Assembly (NCBI GenBank): GCA_002384855.1
Contig: DGBP01000015.1
Location: forward strand, 1 to 64,000
Direction of reading: 5' to 3'
Length of the DNA: 64,000 nt
Origin: Nocardioidaceae bacterium UBA4001
GTDB lineage: Bacteria > Actinomycetota > Actinomycetes > Propionibacteriales > Nocardioidaceae
Position numbers and translations under genes: made by a program. Shown one piece after another: positions 1-7,427 of the stretch (position 1 is the first letter of the stretch; the number at the start of each line of letters is the position of its first letter). The notes under the pieces were generated by a model. It saw only the letters and a program-made list of their open reading frames with translations. It was not told the origin of the DNA and searched no databases.

Positions 1-84
1 ACACCACTCCAAGGGGCACGACCATGAGCAGAGCTGATCGCTGTGAGGTCGCCGTGATCACGGCTGCTGCCGGACCCACCCGCA

Positions 85-420
85 GTGCTGATCCTCATCA
101 ACTTCGACACCGCCGCCGACGTCATCGAAGCCATCGAGGCCGGGGCGGCCGGCTACCTCCTCAAAGACGCCGCGCCCCAGCACATCACGGCCGGATCCGG
201 GCAGCCGCTGCGAGACCGCGCTCGCGCCCTCGGTCGCGACCAGGCTGTTCGCGCGCATGCAGCCACACTCGGCCCTGAGCGCCCGTGAGCTCGAGGTAGT
301 CGTGCTTGTGGCGGCCGGGGACAGCAACATCGCACGTCGGCTTCAGCTGGGCGAGACCACCGTCAAGTCCCACCTCGCGGGCCTGCCAAGGAACAAGGGC
401 CGCAGGTTCATATCGCTTCT
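85..420 (+). pseudogene. Remnant of a NarL/LuxR-type two-component response regulator
   Basis: Two pieces of one response regulator lie in different frames. Positions 85-180 (frame 1) encode the end of a receiver domain, with the typical AIEAGAAGYLLKDA segment that follows the last beta strand. Positions 281-400 (frame 2) encode a LuxR-type helix-turn-helix beginning LSARELEVV and containing ETTVKSHLAGL. The phospho-acceptor half of the receiver is absent: the receiver frame has TGA stops at 25 and 55, just upstream. The linker changes frame somewhere between about 190 and 260. This is a 5'-truncated, frameshifted relic with no sensor kinase next to it. Family assignment is secure; loss of function is inferred. 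Confidence 0.7.
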
Positions 421-643
421 GGACCGACCTGAGCACATGCTGGAGACCCTGACCGAGGCTCAGGGCGGGATCGACCCTCTCCGCCACGGACCTGCGGGAC
501 GGGGTCGAGCGGGAGATCCTGAGGTCGCGCCCGCTGCTGAGCAACACGCCCCGCCCCCTGACACGCGGGACCGAAGCTGCACCACTGTAGGAACCGTTGC
601 CTGACTCCGAAGGTCAACGGGGGAGGGGAGGTCACGTCCTCCG
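421..643. other. Intergenic, no gene recognised
   Basis: After the LuxR helix-turn-helix homology fades, about 220 bases up to the stop of the XRE regulator contain no reading frame resembling a known protein. The readable frames are GC-driven. This is probably further decayed sequence from the response-regulator locus. Confidence 0.4.
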
Positions 644-1030
644 CTAATCCGACTCGTGGGCCGCCCCGCCGTCGTCGGGCAGCAAGGTGCGATAGACCGC
701 GAGCAGTGTCTGCTTCGCCTGTTGCGTCAGTCGTGGATCGGACTTGATCGCGGCCTCGACCGCCGACCCCTCGTGAGTCGGCGCGTCTGCCTCCTCGTCC
801 AGCAGCCCTGCCTGGGTGAGCAGCGACTCCGCGGAGAGGTTGAGTGCGCGGGCGATCGACTTCAACACCCGAACCGAAGGCTGGTGCATGCCGCGCTCGA
901 TCTGGCTCAGGTACGGGTTGGACACTTCGGCGAGCTCCGCCATCTGCCGCAAGGACAGGTCGGCCAACTGACGTTGAGTTCTGATGTAGGCGCCGAGGGA
1001 CTCGAGCTGCGGCGTCCAAGGATCCTTCAC
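644..1030 (-). CDS. XRE-family transcriptional regulator (Rv0474-like)
   Basis: A 128-residue DNA-binding protein. An N-terminal Cro/C1-type helix-turn-helix lies at about residues 14-70 (LGAYIRTQR, LRQMAELAEVSNPYLSQIERG), followed by a short helical tail rich in Ala, Gln and acidic residues. The start is GTG at 1030, because an AGGAGG sequence sits 8 bases before it; an upstream ATG at 1096 has no such site. The protein resembles mycobacterial Rv0474, which sits next to the HbhA gene. Here the neighbour across a divergent promoter is a phasin-like protein with a Lys-rich tail. It probably represses or autoregulates that promoter. Family confidence is high, target inferred. Confidence 0.85.
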   Translation of the reverse strand: MKDPWTPQLESLGAYIRTQRQLADLSLRQMAELAEVSNPYLSQIERGMHQPSVRVLKSIARALNLSAESLLTQAGLLDEEADAPTHEGSAVEAAIKSDPRLTQQAKQTLLAVYRTLLPDDGGAAHESD

Positions 1031-1088
1031 AGCGACCACCTCCTGCCTGGTGTGCACGTCCTGGACATGCACAACATACCAAGCGACC

Positions 1089-1131
1089 GCAAACACCTTG
1101 ACGCATCGAGCAGATGCTGCATATAGTTTGC
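1089..1131 (+). promoter_or_regulatory. Phasin promoter flanked by an inverted repeat
   Basis: A good housekeeping-type promoter is visible: -35 TTGACG at 1098-1103 and -10 TATAGT at 1122-1127, with an 18-base spacer. It is bracketed by the inverted hexamers GCAAAC (1089-1094) and GTTTGC (1126-1131), the latter overlapping the -10. A smaller GCAG-ATG-CTGC dyad sits inside the spacer. This arrangement suits repression by the XRE protein encoded divergently, but binding is inference. Confidence 0.6.
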
Positions 1132-1167
1132 AGGGTCGTCAGTTCACACAGCGAATGGAGCAGGAAG

Positions 1168-1485
1168 ATGGCAGACACGCAGACGTACGTCCAGAAGGTC
1201 TCCGACCAGGTGCTCGACACCGTGCGCACCGCGCAGGCCGCGACGCTGAACACCCTCGGGTTCTGGGCGCAGGCCACCCAGGCGGTTTCGTCGCAGTTGG
1301 CGCCCCAGGCGTCGAAGTGGGCCGAGAAGGTGCCGCAGCCCTCTGTCCTCGTGGACGAGGTGTTCGACGTGGTCGAGAAGGTGGTCGCCAACCAGCGCGA
1401 GTTCAGCCACAAGCTGATCTCGGCGACCACGCCGGCCGTGTCCTCCGTCGCCGAGGCGGGTCCGGCGGCGGCAAAGAAGAAGTAG
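1168..1485 (+). CDS. Phasin-like / HbhA-like granule-associated protein
   Basis: A 105-residue amphipathic helical protein, Ala/Gln/Val-rich, ending PAAAKKK. Phasins coat polyhydroxyalkanoate (PHA) granules. The Lys-rich end also recalls actinobacterial HbhA proteins, whose gene likewise neighbours an XRE regulator. The start ATG at 1168 has GGAGCAGGAAG in front. A strong terminator (1504-1538) follows, so it is probably monocistronic. A PHA-depolymerase-like gene is next, and a PHA-synthase-like gene lies 8 kb away, which favours a granule role. No enzymatic motif is present. Alternative: a general lipid-droplet or cell-surface helical protein. Confidence 0.7.
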   Translation: MADTQTYVQKVSDQVLDTVRTAQAATLNTLGFWAQATQAVSSQLAPQASKWAEKVPQPSVLVDEVFDVVEKVVANQREFSHKLISATTPAVSSVAEAGPAAAKKK

Positions 1486-1503
1486 CGAGTGCCTCGATCC
1501 CGT

Positions 1504-1538
1504 CGAGGGGTCGCCGACAGCCCGTCGGCGGCCCCTCG
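1504..1538 (+). terminator. Intrinsic terminator-like hairpin after the phasin gene
   Basis: A 15-base stem (1504-1518 with 1524-1538) pairs throughout apart from one U-G wobble, around the 5-base loop AGCCC. The sequence after it begins TTGCGT, a weak U-tract as is usual in high-GC genomes. It lies 19 bases after the phasin stop codon. Confidence 0.75.
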
Positions 1539-1611
1539 TTGCGTCCTGTCCCGCGGCGAAAAGGAGTGGCGCCGGTCTTCGCCGTGGTGCACCACCTGAA
1601 AGGAAGATCCG

Positions 1612-2412
1612 ATGCCTGAGATGCGTGGACTGAGGAAGCGCTCGCTGGAAGTTCGCGTGGGCGAGCATACGGTCACGGTGACGTTGCAGGGCGAGGAGGA
1701 GGGGGCTGTTCCCCTGCTGATGTGTCACGGTGTGGGTCTGGACCAAAGGCGGTGGGGCGAGTTCCGGAACCAGATCCCGCGGGCCACCATCGCCTTCGAC
1801 GTGCAGCCCGAGCACCTGGGCAGGTGGCCGTCGATCCCGCAGTACGCCCGCTTCGTGAGCCGGGTGATGGACCGGCTCGGCATCGAGCGGTACGACGTAC
1901 TCGGCCTCTCCTGGGGAGGGGTCACCGCTCAGCAGCTGGCCCTGACCCAGCCGCGGCGGGTGCGTCGTGCGGTCCTCGCCGGAACCAGCCCCGGCTTCCT
2001 CTCGGTGCCCGTGCACCCGGTGACCGTCGCGAGCTTCATGCATCCCGACCGCAGCGAGGCCAACCGGGAGCACCTGATTCGTCGGGTGTACGCCGGTGAC
2101 TTCGTCCACCGTCCCGAGCTGCTCACCGAGCTCGGCCTGGTCCGTGAGGTCGACGCGTCGGCCTACCGCCGGCAGCTGCTGGCGCTGCTGGGGTGGACCA
2201 GCGTGCCGTTCCTGCCGACCCTGAGGCAACCGACCCTGATCCTTCACGGCGACGACGACCCCGTCTTCCCTCTGGCGAACGCCTGACTGATGCACCTGCT
2301 CGTCCCACGGTCCCGGCTGCAGGTGATCCAGCGCGGGGGCCACATGTTCCTGCTGAGCAGGCCGGAGCAGAGCGCCCGCGCGGTGACGGAGTTCCTCGAG
2401 GCGGGGGACTGA
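1612..2412 (+). pseudogene. phaZ: PHA depolymerase-like alpha/beta hydrolase, interrupted by in-frame TGA
   Basis: The frame runs from ATG 1612 to TGA 2410-2412 (about 266 codons) but is interrupted by TGA at 2284-2286. The first 224 residues carry the nucleophile elbow GLSWGG and the acid segment HGDDDPVFPL. The catalytic His segment (GGHMFLL) lies only after the stop. The pattern matches medium-chain-length PHA depolymerases (PhaZ), including GWTSVPFL and QPTLILHGDDDP. In the family an Arg is usual at the stop position, so CGA to TGA is the simplest explanation. The short product would lack its catalytic His. It could be a nonsense pseudogene, a readthrough product or a base error. The family is confident; the substrate is inferred from the phasin next door. 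Confidence 0.75.
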
Positions 2413-2429
2413 GCCCCTCCCGCCGCCGG

Positions 2430-3272
2430 TCACCAGGCGTAGAAGCCCTGTCCCGACTTGCGGCCCAGGTGGCCCAGGGCGACCTTCTCCCGCAGGATCG
2501 CCGGCGGGGCGAACCGCTCGTCGACCTCCCGAGCAAGATGCTCGGCAATGGCCAGGCGTACGTCGAGCCCCACGATGTCGCTGGTCCGCAACGGGCCGAC
2601 GGGGTGCTTGTAGCCGAGTTCCATGGCGGTGTCGATGTCCTCGGCCGTCGCGACCCCCTCCTCCAGCATCCGCATGGCCTCGAGAGCGATCGCGACGCCC
2701 AGCCGCGAGGACGCGAAGCCGGGGGAGTCCGTCACGGTGATGGCGGTCTTGCCGAGAGCCTTGACCCAGCCGTCGGACAGGTCGACGAGATCGGCCGCGG
2801 TCTTCGCGCCGACGACGATCTCGACGAGCCGGCTCGCCGGCACCGGGTTGAAGAAGTGCAGACCGATGAAGCGCTCGGGACGGCTCAGGGTCGACGCCAG
2901 GTCGTCCACGGACAGGCTCGAGGTGTTGGTGGCGACCCAGGTCCCGGAGGCGGCGTCCTCGATCGCTGCGAGGACGGTCCGCTTCAGGTCCGTCTGCTCG
3001 GGAACCGCCTCCACCACCAGGCCACACTCCGCGAGGGCCGACGGCGACGTCGACAGGGTCAACCGCTCGAGGACGGGTGCTGCACCCTCGGCCAGGTGAC
3101 CCCGCTCCGCCGCACCGCCCAGCGAGGTCTCGACCCGCTCCCGGGCGGCCACGGCGGCCTCCTGCGACGACTCGATGACGGTGACGCGGGCGCCGGCGAC
3201 GAGGAACGCGTGTGCGATCCCGGCGCCCATCTGGCCACCGCCGTACACGCCGACATGCTCGGGCAGGGTCAT
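2430..3272 (-). CDS. 3-hydroxyacyl-CoA dehydrogenase
   Basis: A 280-residue NAD-dependent enzyme oxidising 3-hydroxyacyl-CoA to 3-ketoacyl-CoA. The Rossmann motif GGGQMGAGIAHAF is at residues 11-23, and HFFNPVP marks the catalytic-His region near residue 125-130. The C-terminal helical domain has GYKHPVGPL. Length is that of stand-alone PaaH/FadB2-type proteins. It is the last gene of a four-gene operon (acyl-CoA dehydrogenase, CoA-transferase, hydratase, this gene), with a 4-base ATGA overlap with the hydratase. Together they form a beta-oxidation turn, plausibly for a dicarboxylyl-CoA given the cyclic-ketone genes downstream. Exact chain specificity cannot be read. Confidence 0.9.
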   Translation of the reverse strand: MTLPEHVGVYGGGQMGAGIAHAFLVAGARVTVIESSQEAAVAARERVETSLGGAAERGHLAEGAAPVLERLTLSTSPSALAECGLVVEAVPEQTDLKRTVLAAIEDAASGTWVATNTSSLSVDDLASTLSRPERFIGLHFFNPVPASRLVEIVVGAKTAADLVDLSDGWVKALGKTAITVTDSPGFASSRLGVAIALEAMRMLEEGVATAEDIDTAMELGYKHPVGPLRTSDIVGLDVRLAIAEHLAREVDERFAPPAILREKVALGHLGRKSGQGFYAW

Positions 3273-4006
3273 CTCTTGTTCCTCTCCAAGAACGCGGTCA
3301 TGCGTGCCTGTTTCTCCTCGGTCTCGAACAGGACGGCCTGGGTCAGGTCGTCAACGTACGGGTGTGCGTCTCGAGGTGCATGGAACGCCGCCTTCGTGAG
3401 CCGCACGGCCAGTCCGGCCTGCCGGGCGATCCGATCCGCCCAGCGGTTCCCGGCCTCCAGCAGGGCCTCCGGCTCCGCGAGCTCGTTGAGCAGGCGCAGG
3501 CTCAGCGCCTCCTCGGCATCGAGGACCCGACCCGCCAGGAGGATCTCCTTGGCCGCCGGCTCTCCGACGAGCTCCTTCAGCCTCCACGTGGCACCGGCGG
3601 CCGCGATGATGCCGAGGCCGGGCTCGGGGTTGCCGATGCGGACGCGGGGAGTGCCGATGCGGACGTCGCAGGCGTAGGCGAGCTCCGCACCGCCGCCGAA
3701 CGCGTACCCGTCCAGCAGGCCGATCACGGGCATCGGGAGCCGACGGATCCGGTCGAAGAGCCCCGAGTTGATGCCGCGCAGGGCGTCGTCCCGTCGCCGT
3801 TCGCGGAGCTGGGAGATGTCGGCGCCGGCCGCGAAGTTGCCACCCCTGCCACCGAGGAGCAGGACCCGGGGGACGCGCTCCAGGAGGTCGCACACGCCGT
3901 GGAGCTCGGTGACCATCTGGTGGTCGATAGCGTTGCGGACCTCTGGTCGTGTAAGGTGGACGACCACCCGGTCGGGCGCCTCGTGGACCTCCAACGTGGC
4001 CGTCAT
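3269..4006 (-). CDS. Enoyl-CoA hydratase/isomerase
   Basis: A 245-residue crotonase-fold protein. The oxyanion-hole segments are GGRGGNFAAGADI (about 52-64) and GYAFGGGAELA (about 99-109). Both acidic positions of classical hydratases appear to be kept: Glu in NPEPGLG and Glu in AKEILLAG. It should hydrate trans-2-enoyl-CoA. The start ATG overlaps the CoA-transferase stop by ATGA, and its own stop overlaps the dehydrogenase start the same way, so translation is coupled. The final step specific for dicarboxylates versus fatty acids is not determinable by sequence alone. Confidence 0.9.
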   Translation of the reverse strand: MTATLEVHEAPDRVVVHLTRPEVRNAIDHQMVTELHGVCDLLERVPRVLLLGGRGGNFAAGADISQLRERRRDDALRGINSGLFDRIRRLPMPVIGLLDGYAFGGGAELAYACDVRIGTPRVRIGNPEPGLGIIAAAGATWRLKELVGEPAAKEILLAGRVLDAEEALSLRLLNELAEPEALLEAGNRWADRIARQAGLAVRLTKAAFHAPRDAHPYVDDLTQAVLFETEEKQARMTAFLERNKR

Positions 4007-5235
4007 GGCAGGTCCCGGGCGGGTGCACCGGCACCGACAGGGCTACGCCGGTCGGGCTGGTAGGCGACGCCGCGACGGAGGACGTCGTCGGCGGCAGCGT
4101 CGTCCAGGCCGGACTCGACCAGCAGTGCTCGTGTGTGCTGGCCCAGCGCGGGCACGGATCCCATCGCAGCCTCGACGTCGCCGAAGGTCGCCGGCGGGAG
4201 GAGCGCCTCGACGGTCGCGTCCTCGATGGCGACGCTGCGCCACCGGTTGCGCGCGCGCAGCTGCTCGTGGTCGATGACGTGCGCCAGGCTCTTGATCTGC
4301 GCCGCCGGGATGCCGGCCGCGTCGAGTCGTGCGTCCAGCTGGCTGGTGCTCCACCGTCGGGTCCGGGCTCCCACCTCGGCGTCACACTCCGCCCGGTGCC
4401 GGACCCGCGCGACGTTGGTGGCGAAGCGCGGGTCGTCGGCGAGCTGGGGTGCCTCGAGCACCTGGGTGACCAGCGCACGCCAGCCGCTGTCGTTCTGCAC
4501 GCCGATCAGGATCTCGCCGTCGCTGGTCGGGAACCTGTCGTACGGGGCGATCGCGCTGTGGCTGACACCCATGCGCGCCGGTTGGCTCCCGGTGTGCATC
4601 TGGGTGTAGAGCGCATGGCCCATCCACTCGACGGTCGCCTCCAGCATCGACACGTCGATGGTCGCGCCGTCGCCGGTCCGGAACCGGCGGAGGAGCGCCG
4701 CGACGACCGCCTGGGACAGGTACATCCCGGAGGCGATGTCGGCCGTGGGGATCCCCGTCTTGACCGGATCTTCGGGCGTCCCGGTGATCGAGATCAGCCC
4801 GGCCTCCGCCTGGATCAGCATGTCGTAGGCCTTGCGCTTCTCCAGCGGGCCGCCCGCGCCGTACCCGGACAGGTTGGCCACGACGAGATCCGGTCTCTCC
4901 GCACGCAGCTCCTCGGCACCCAGGCCCAGCCGTCCGGCGGCACCGGGTGCGAGGTTCTGGACGAAGACGTCGCCGGCCAGGACCAGCTGTCGAACGGCGG
5001 CGCGTCCCTCGTCGGTCTTGAGGTCGACCGCGATCGACTCCTTGCCCCGGTTCAACCAGACGAAGTGCGCTCCGGTGCCGTGCACGACGTGGTCGTAGCC
5101 GCGCGCGAGGTCGCCCCCGTCGATCCGCTCCACCTTGATCACGCGTGCGCCGAGGTCGGCCAGGTTGCGCGTGGCGAGCGGGGCGGCGACGGCCTGCTCG
5201 ACGGCGACGACGGTGACCCCCGCGAGGGGGAGCAT
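4003..5235 (-). CDS. CaiB/BaiF family (class III) CoA-transferase
   Basis: 410 residues, normal for formyl-CoA-transferase-type enzymes. Conserved segments are GARVIKVER near residue 34, NRGKESIAVDLK, and GYGAGGPLEKRKAYDM with the expected catalytic Asp at YDM (about residue 170). ATG 5235 overlaps the acyl-CoA dehydrogenase stop (TGATG). These enzymes move CoA between carboxylic acids. Next to an acyl-CoA dehydrogenase the usual role is activation of a dicarboxylate or dehydrogenase substrate, for example glutarate or adipate with succinyl-CoA as donor. That substrate is inference from the nearby Baeyer-Villiger pathway. Confidence 0.88.
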   Translation of the reverse strand: MLPLAGVTVVAVEQAVAAPLATRNLADLGARVIKVERIDGGDLARGYDHVVHGTGAHFVWLNRGKESIAVDLKTDEGRAAVRQLVLAGDVFVQNLAPGAAGRLGLGAEELRAERPDLVVANLSGYGAGGPLEKRKAYDMLIQAEAGLISITGTPEDPVKTGIPTADIASGMYLSQAVVAALLRRFRTGDGATIDVSMLEATVEWMGHALYTQMHTGSQPARMGVSHSAIAPYDRFPTSDGEILIGVQNDSGWRALVTQVLEAPQLADDPRFATNVARVRHRAECDAEVGARTRRWSTSQLDARLDAAGIPAAQIKSLAHVIDHEQLRARNRWRSVAIEDATVEALLPPATFGDVEAAMGSVPALGQHTRALLVESGLDDAAADDVLRRGVAYQPDRRSPVGAGAPARDLP

Positions 5236-6410
5236 CACGAGGCCTTCTTGGCGGCGCGGACGAGGCCTCCGCCGATGATGAGGCGCTGGATCTCGCTGGT
5301 GCCCTCGTACAGGCGCAGGAGCCGGACGTCGCGGTAGATCCGTTCCACCGGCACCTCCCGCATGTAGCCGGAGCCGCCGTGCACCTGCACCGCGAGGTCC
5401 GCGGCCTTCCCGGCCATCTCGGTGCAGTAGAGCTTGGCGGCCGACGGCGCGATCCGGCGGTCCTCTCCGGTCACGTAGAGCCGGGCCGCCTCGCGGGCCA
5501 GCGACCGCCCAGCGAGGACGCCGGTCTGCTGGTCGGCGATCATCGCCTGCACCAGCTGGAAGTCGCCGATCGGGGTGCCGCCCTGCGTCGCCGACACGGC
5601 GTGTGCGAGGGACTCGTCGAGCGCGCGCTGGGCGGCACCGACGGCGAGGCCGGCGATGTGGATCCGGCCTCGCGCCAGGGAGGTCATCGCCGCGCGGTAG
5701 CCCACCTCGCCGTCCCCGCCCACGAGGGCCTCGGGTCCCACACGGACGCCGGTGAAGCTGACCTCGGCGGTCCGTGACCCCTCCTGACCCATCTTGGCGT
5801 CCTTGACGCCGACCTCGACGCCGGGAGTGTCCGCGGGCACGAGGAAGACCGAGATCCCGGTGCCGGCCCCGGATGCCGGGGCGGTGCGGGCGAAGACGAC
5901 GAACAGCCCCGCCGTCGTTGCGTTGGTGATGAACTGCTTCGCGCCGTCGATCACCCAGCCGTCGCCGTCCGGTGTCGCGCTGGTCCGCAGGCCGGCAGGG
6001 TTCGACCCGGCACCGACCTCGGTCAGCGCGAACGACGCGACGATCTCGCCCGAGGCGATTCCCGGGAGCCACCGCTCCTGCTGCTCCTCGGTGCCGAAGC
6101 CGACCAGCACCTGGCCCGCGATGCCGTTGTTGGTGCCGAACATCGAGCGGAAGGAGAGCGAGGTGTACCCGAGGGCCATGGCGACCTCGACGTCCTGGAC
6201 GAGGTCGAGACCGAGCCCTCCCCACCTCTCGGGGAGGGCGTACCCGAACAGTCCCATCTCGGCCGCCTGACGGCGCAGGTCGTCGGGGATCGCGTCGGTG
6301 GCCATGATCTCCAGCTCGCGTGGAACGACGCGCGTGCGCACGAAGTCGGTGATCTGCTTCAGGACGTCGGCGAAGACGTCGTCGGGGACCTCAGGGTTTC
6401 CGGTGTACAT
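5235..6410 (-). CDS. Acyl-CoA dehydrogenase
   Basis: 391 residues, the standard length of the FAD-dependent family. It has the FAD-binding ASFALTEVGAGSNPAG segment, the GYMREVPVERIYRDVR helix and the active-site loop YEGTSEIQR, whose Glu is the expected catalytic base of short/medium-chain members. It makes the enoyl-CoA for the downstream hydratase. It is first in the operon; the start ATG at 6410 faces a LysR gene across 72 bases, which contains LysR-type dyads. Long upstream in-frame sequence on this strand is antisense to other genes and not part of the protein. Confidence 0.92.
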   Translation of the reverse strand: MYTGNPEVPDDVFADVLKQITDFVRTRVVPRELEIMATDAIPDDLRRQAAEMGLFGYALPERWGGLGLDLVQDVEVAMALGYTSLSFRSMFGTNNGIAGQVLVGFGTEEQQERWLPGIASGEIVASFALTEVGAGSNPAGLRTSATPDGDGWVIDGAKQFITNATTAGLFVVFARTAPASGAGTGISVFLVPADTPGVEVGVKDAKMGQEGSRTAEVSFTGVRVGPEALVGGDGEVGYRAAMTSLARGRIHIAGLAVGAAQRALDESLAHAVSATQGGTPIGDFQLVQAMIADQQTGVLAGRSLAREAARLYVTGEDRRIAPSAAKLYCTEMAGKAADLAVQVHGGSGYMREVPVERIYRDVRLLRLYEGTSEIQRLIIGGGLVRAAKKAS

Positions 6411-6432
6411 GCGGTCGACTATCGCCCCGGCG

Positions 6433-6458
6433 ATTGATGCCTGTCCAATACCTGATTG
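6433..6458. promoter_or_regulatory. LysR-type dyads between the acyl-CoA dehydrogenase and lysR genes
   Basis: The 72-base divergent intergenic region contains ATTG at 6433, CAAT at 6446-6449 and CTGATTG at 6452-6458. These give overlapping inverted repeats (ATTG-N9-CAAT and CAAT-N5-ATTG). The second resembles the perfect dyad upstream of the GAF/Fis regulator (9266-9282). LysR proteins normally bind such AT-richer dyads between themselves and the target gene. Confidence 0.5.
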
Positions 6459-6482
6459 CTCACTCGGTGATACCTTGTGCCA

Positions 6483-7427
6483 ATGGATGTAGCCCAGCTG
6501 CGTGCCTTCCTCGCGGTCGCCGAGGAGCTCCACTTCCGTCGGGCGGCCGAGCGGCTGCACATGGCCCAGCCTCCGCTGACCCGTACCATCAAGCTCCTCG
6601 AGCGTGAGCTGGGCACGACGCTGTTCGACCGCAACACGCGATCCGTGTCGCTGACGCCCGCCGGGGAGGCCATGCTCGAGCCGGCCCGGGAGGTGTTGGA
6701 GGCGCTGCGGCGAACCGCCGACGCGGCCCGGTCCGCCGACCGCGGCGAGGTGGGTCTCGTCCGGATCGCGTTCGCCGGCGTCTCGACCCACCCGCTTGTC
6801 GCCGACCTTGCCCGCCACGTCCGGTCGACCCGGCCGGGGATCGAGCTGGAGCTGTCCAGCCAGAACTTCGCCCAGCCCGCCCTCCAGAAGCTGGCGAAGC
6901 GCGAGACCGACATAGCCCTCGGGCGCTGGGACGTGGTTCCGGACGGCATCGCCACGCGGGTGGTGATGGTGGACGGGCTCGTCCTCGCCGTGCCGGCCAC
7001 CCACCGCCTCGCCGACGTCCACGAGGCGCAGTTCGGCGAGCTCGTCGACGAGCGCTTCGTCACCCTGCCCCCACACGAGGGGTCGGTCCTGGCCGACCGC
7101 CTCCGGCGCCTTGCGCAGGCCCGGCGCTTCGTGCCGGAGGTCGCCCAGGTGGCGCCCGACACGCAGACTGCGCTGGCGCTGGTCAGCGCAGGGGTGGGCT
7201 GCCTGCTCACGTTGAGCTCCGTGGCGACGAACCTCAGCGACCCACACGTCAGGTTCCTGCCCGTCGCGACGGGGGAGGAGGGGGACCTGCCCGACGTCCA
7301 CCTGCGGGTGGCCTGGCGGGAGGACGAACGGGGCGCCGCCGTCCGTGCTGTCCTCGACATCCTGCTCGATCTCGACGAGGTGGCGCGCATCGACGCCGGT
7401 GACCAGGGCGACCCGACCCCTGCCTAG
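6483..7427 (+). CDS. LysR-family transcriptional regulator
   Basis: 314 residues. The N-terminal winged helix-turn-helix (MDVAQLRAFLAVAEELHFRRAAERLHMAQPP) is canonical, followed by a periplasmic-binding-like effector domain. An in-frame GTG two codons upstream (6477) is possible, but ATG 6483 gives the family N-terminus. It is divergent from the acyl-CoA dehydrogenase operon and most likely activates it on sensing a CoA ester or acid. Its TAG stop overlaps the TAG of the convergent GAF/Fis regulator by two bases. Confidence 0.92.
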   Translation: MDVAQLRAFLAVAEELHFRRAAERLHMAQPPLTRTIKLLERELGTTLFDRNTRSVSLTPAGEAMLEPAREVLEALRRTADAARSADRGEVGLVRIAFAGVSTHPLVADLARHVRSTRPGIELELSSQNFAQPALQKLAKRETDIALGRWDVVPDGIATRVVMVDGLVLAVPATHRLADVHEAQFGELVDERFVTLPPHEGSVLADRLRRLAQARRFVPEVAQVAPDTQTALALVSAGVGCLLTLSSVATNLSDPHVRFLPVATGEEGDLPDVHLRVAWREDERGAAVRAVLDILLDLDEVARIDAGDQGDPTPA

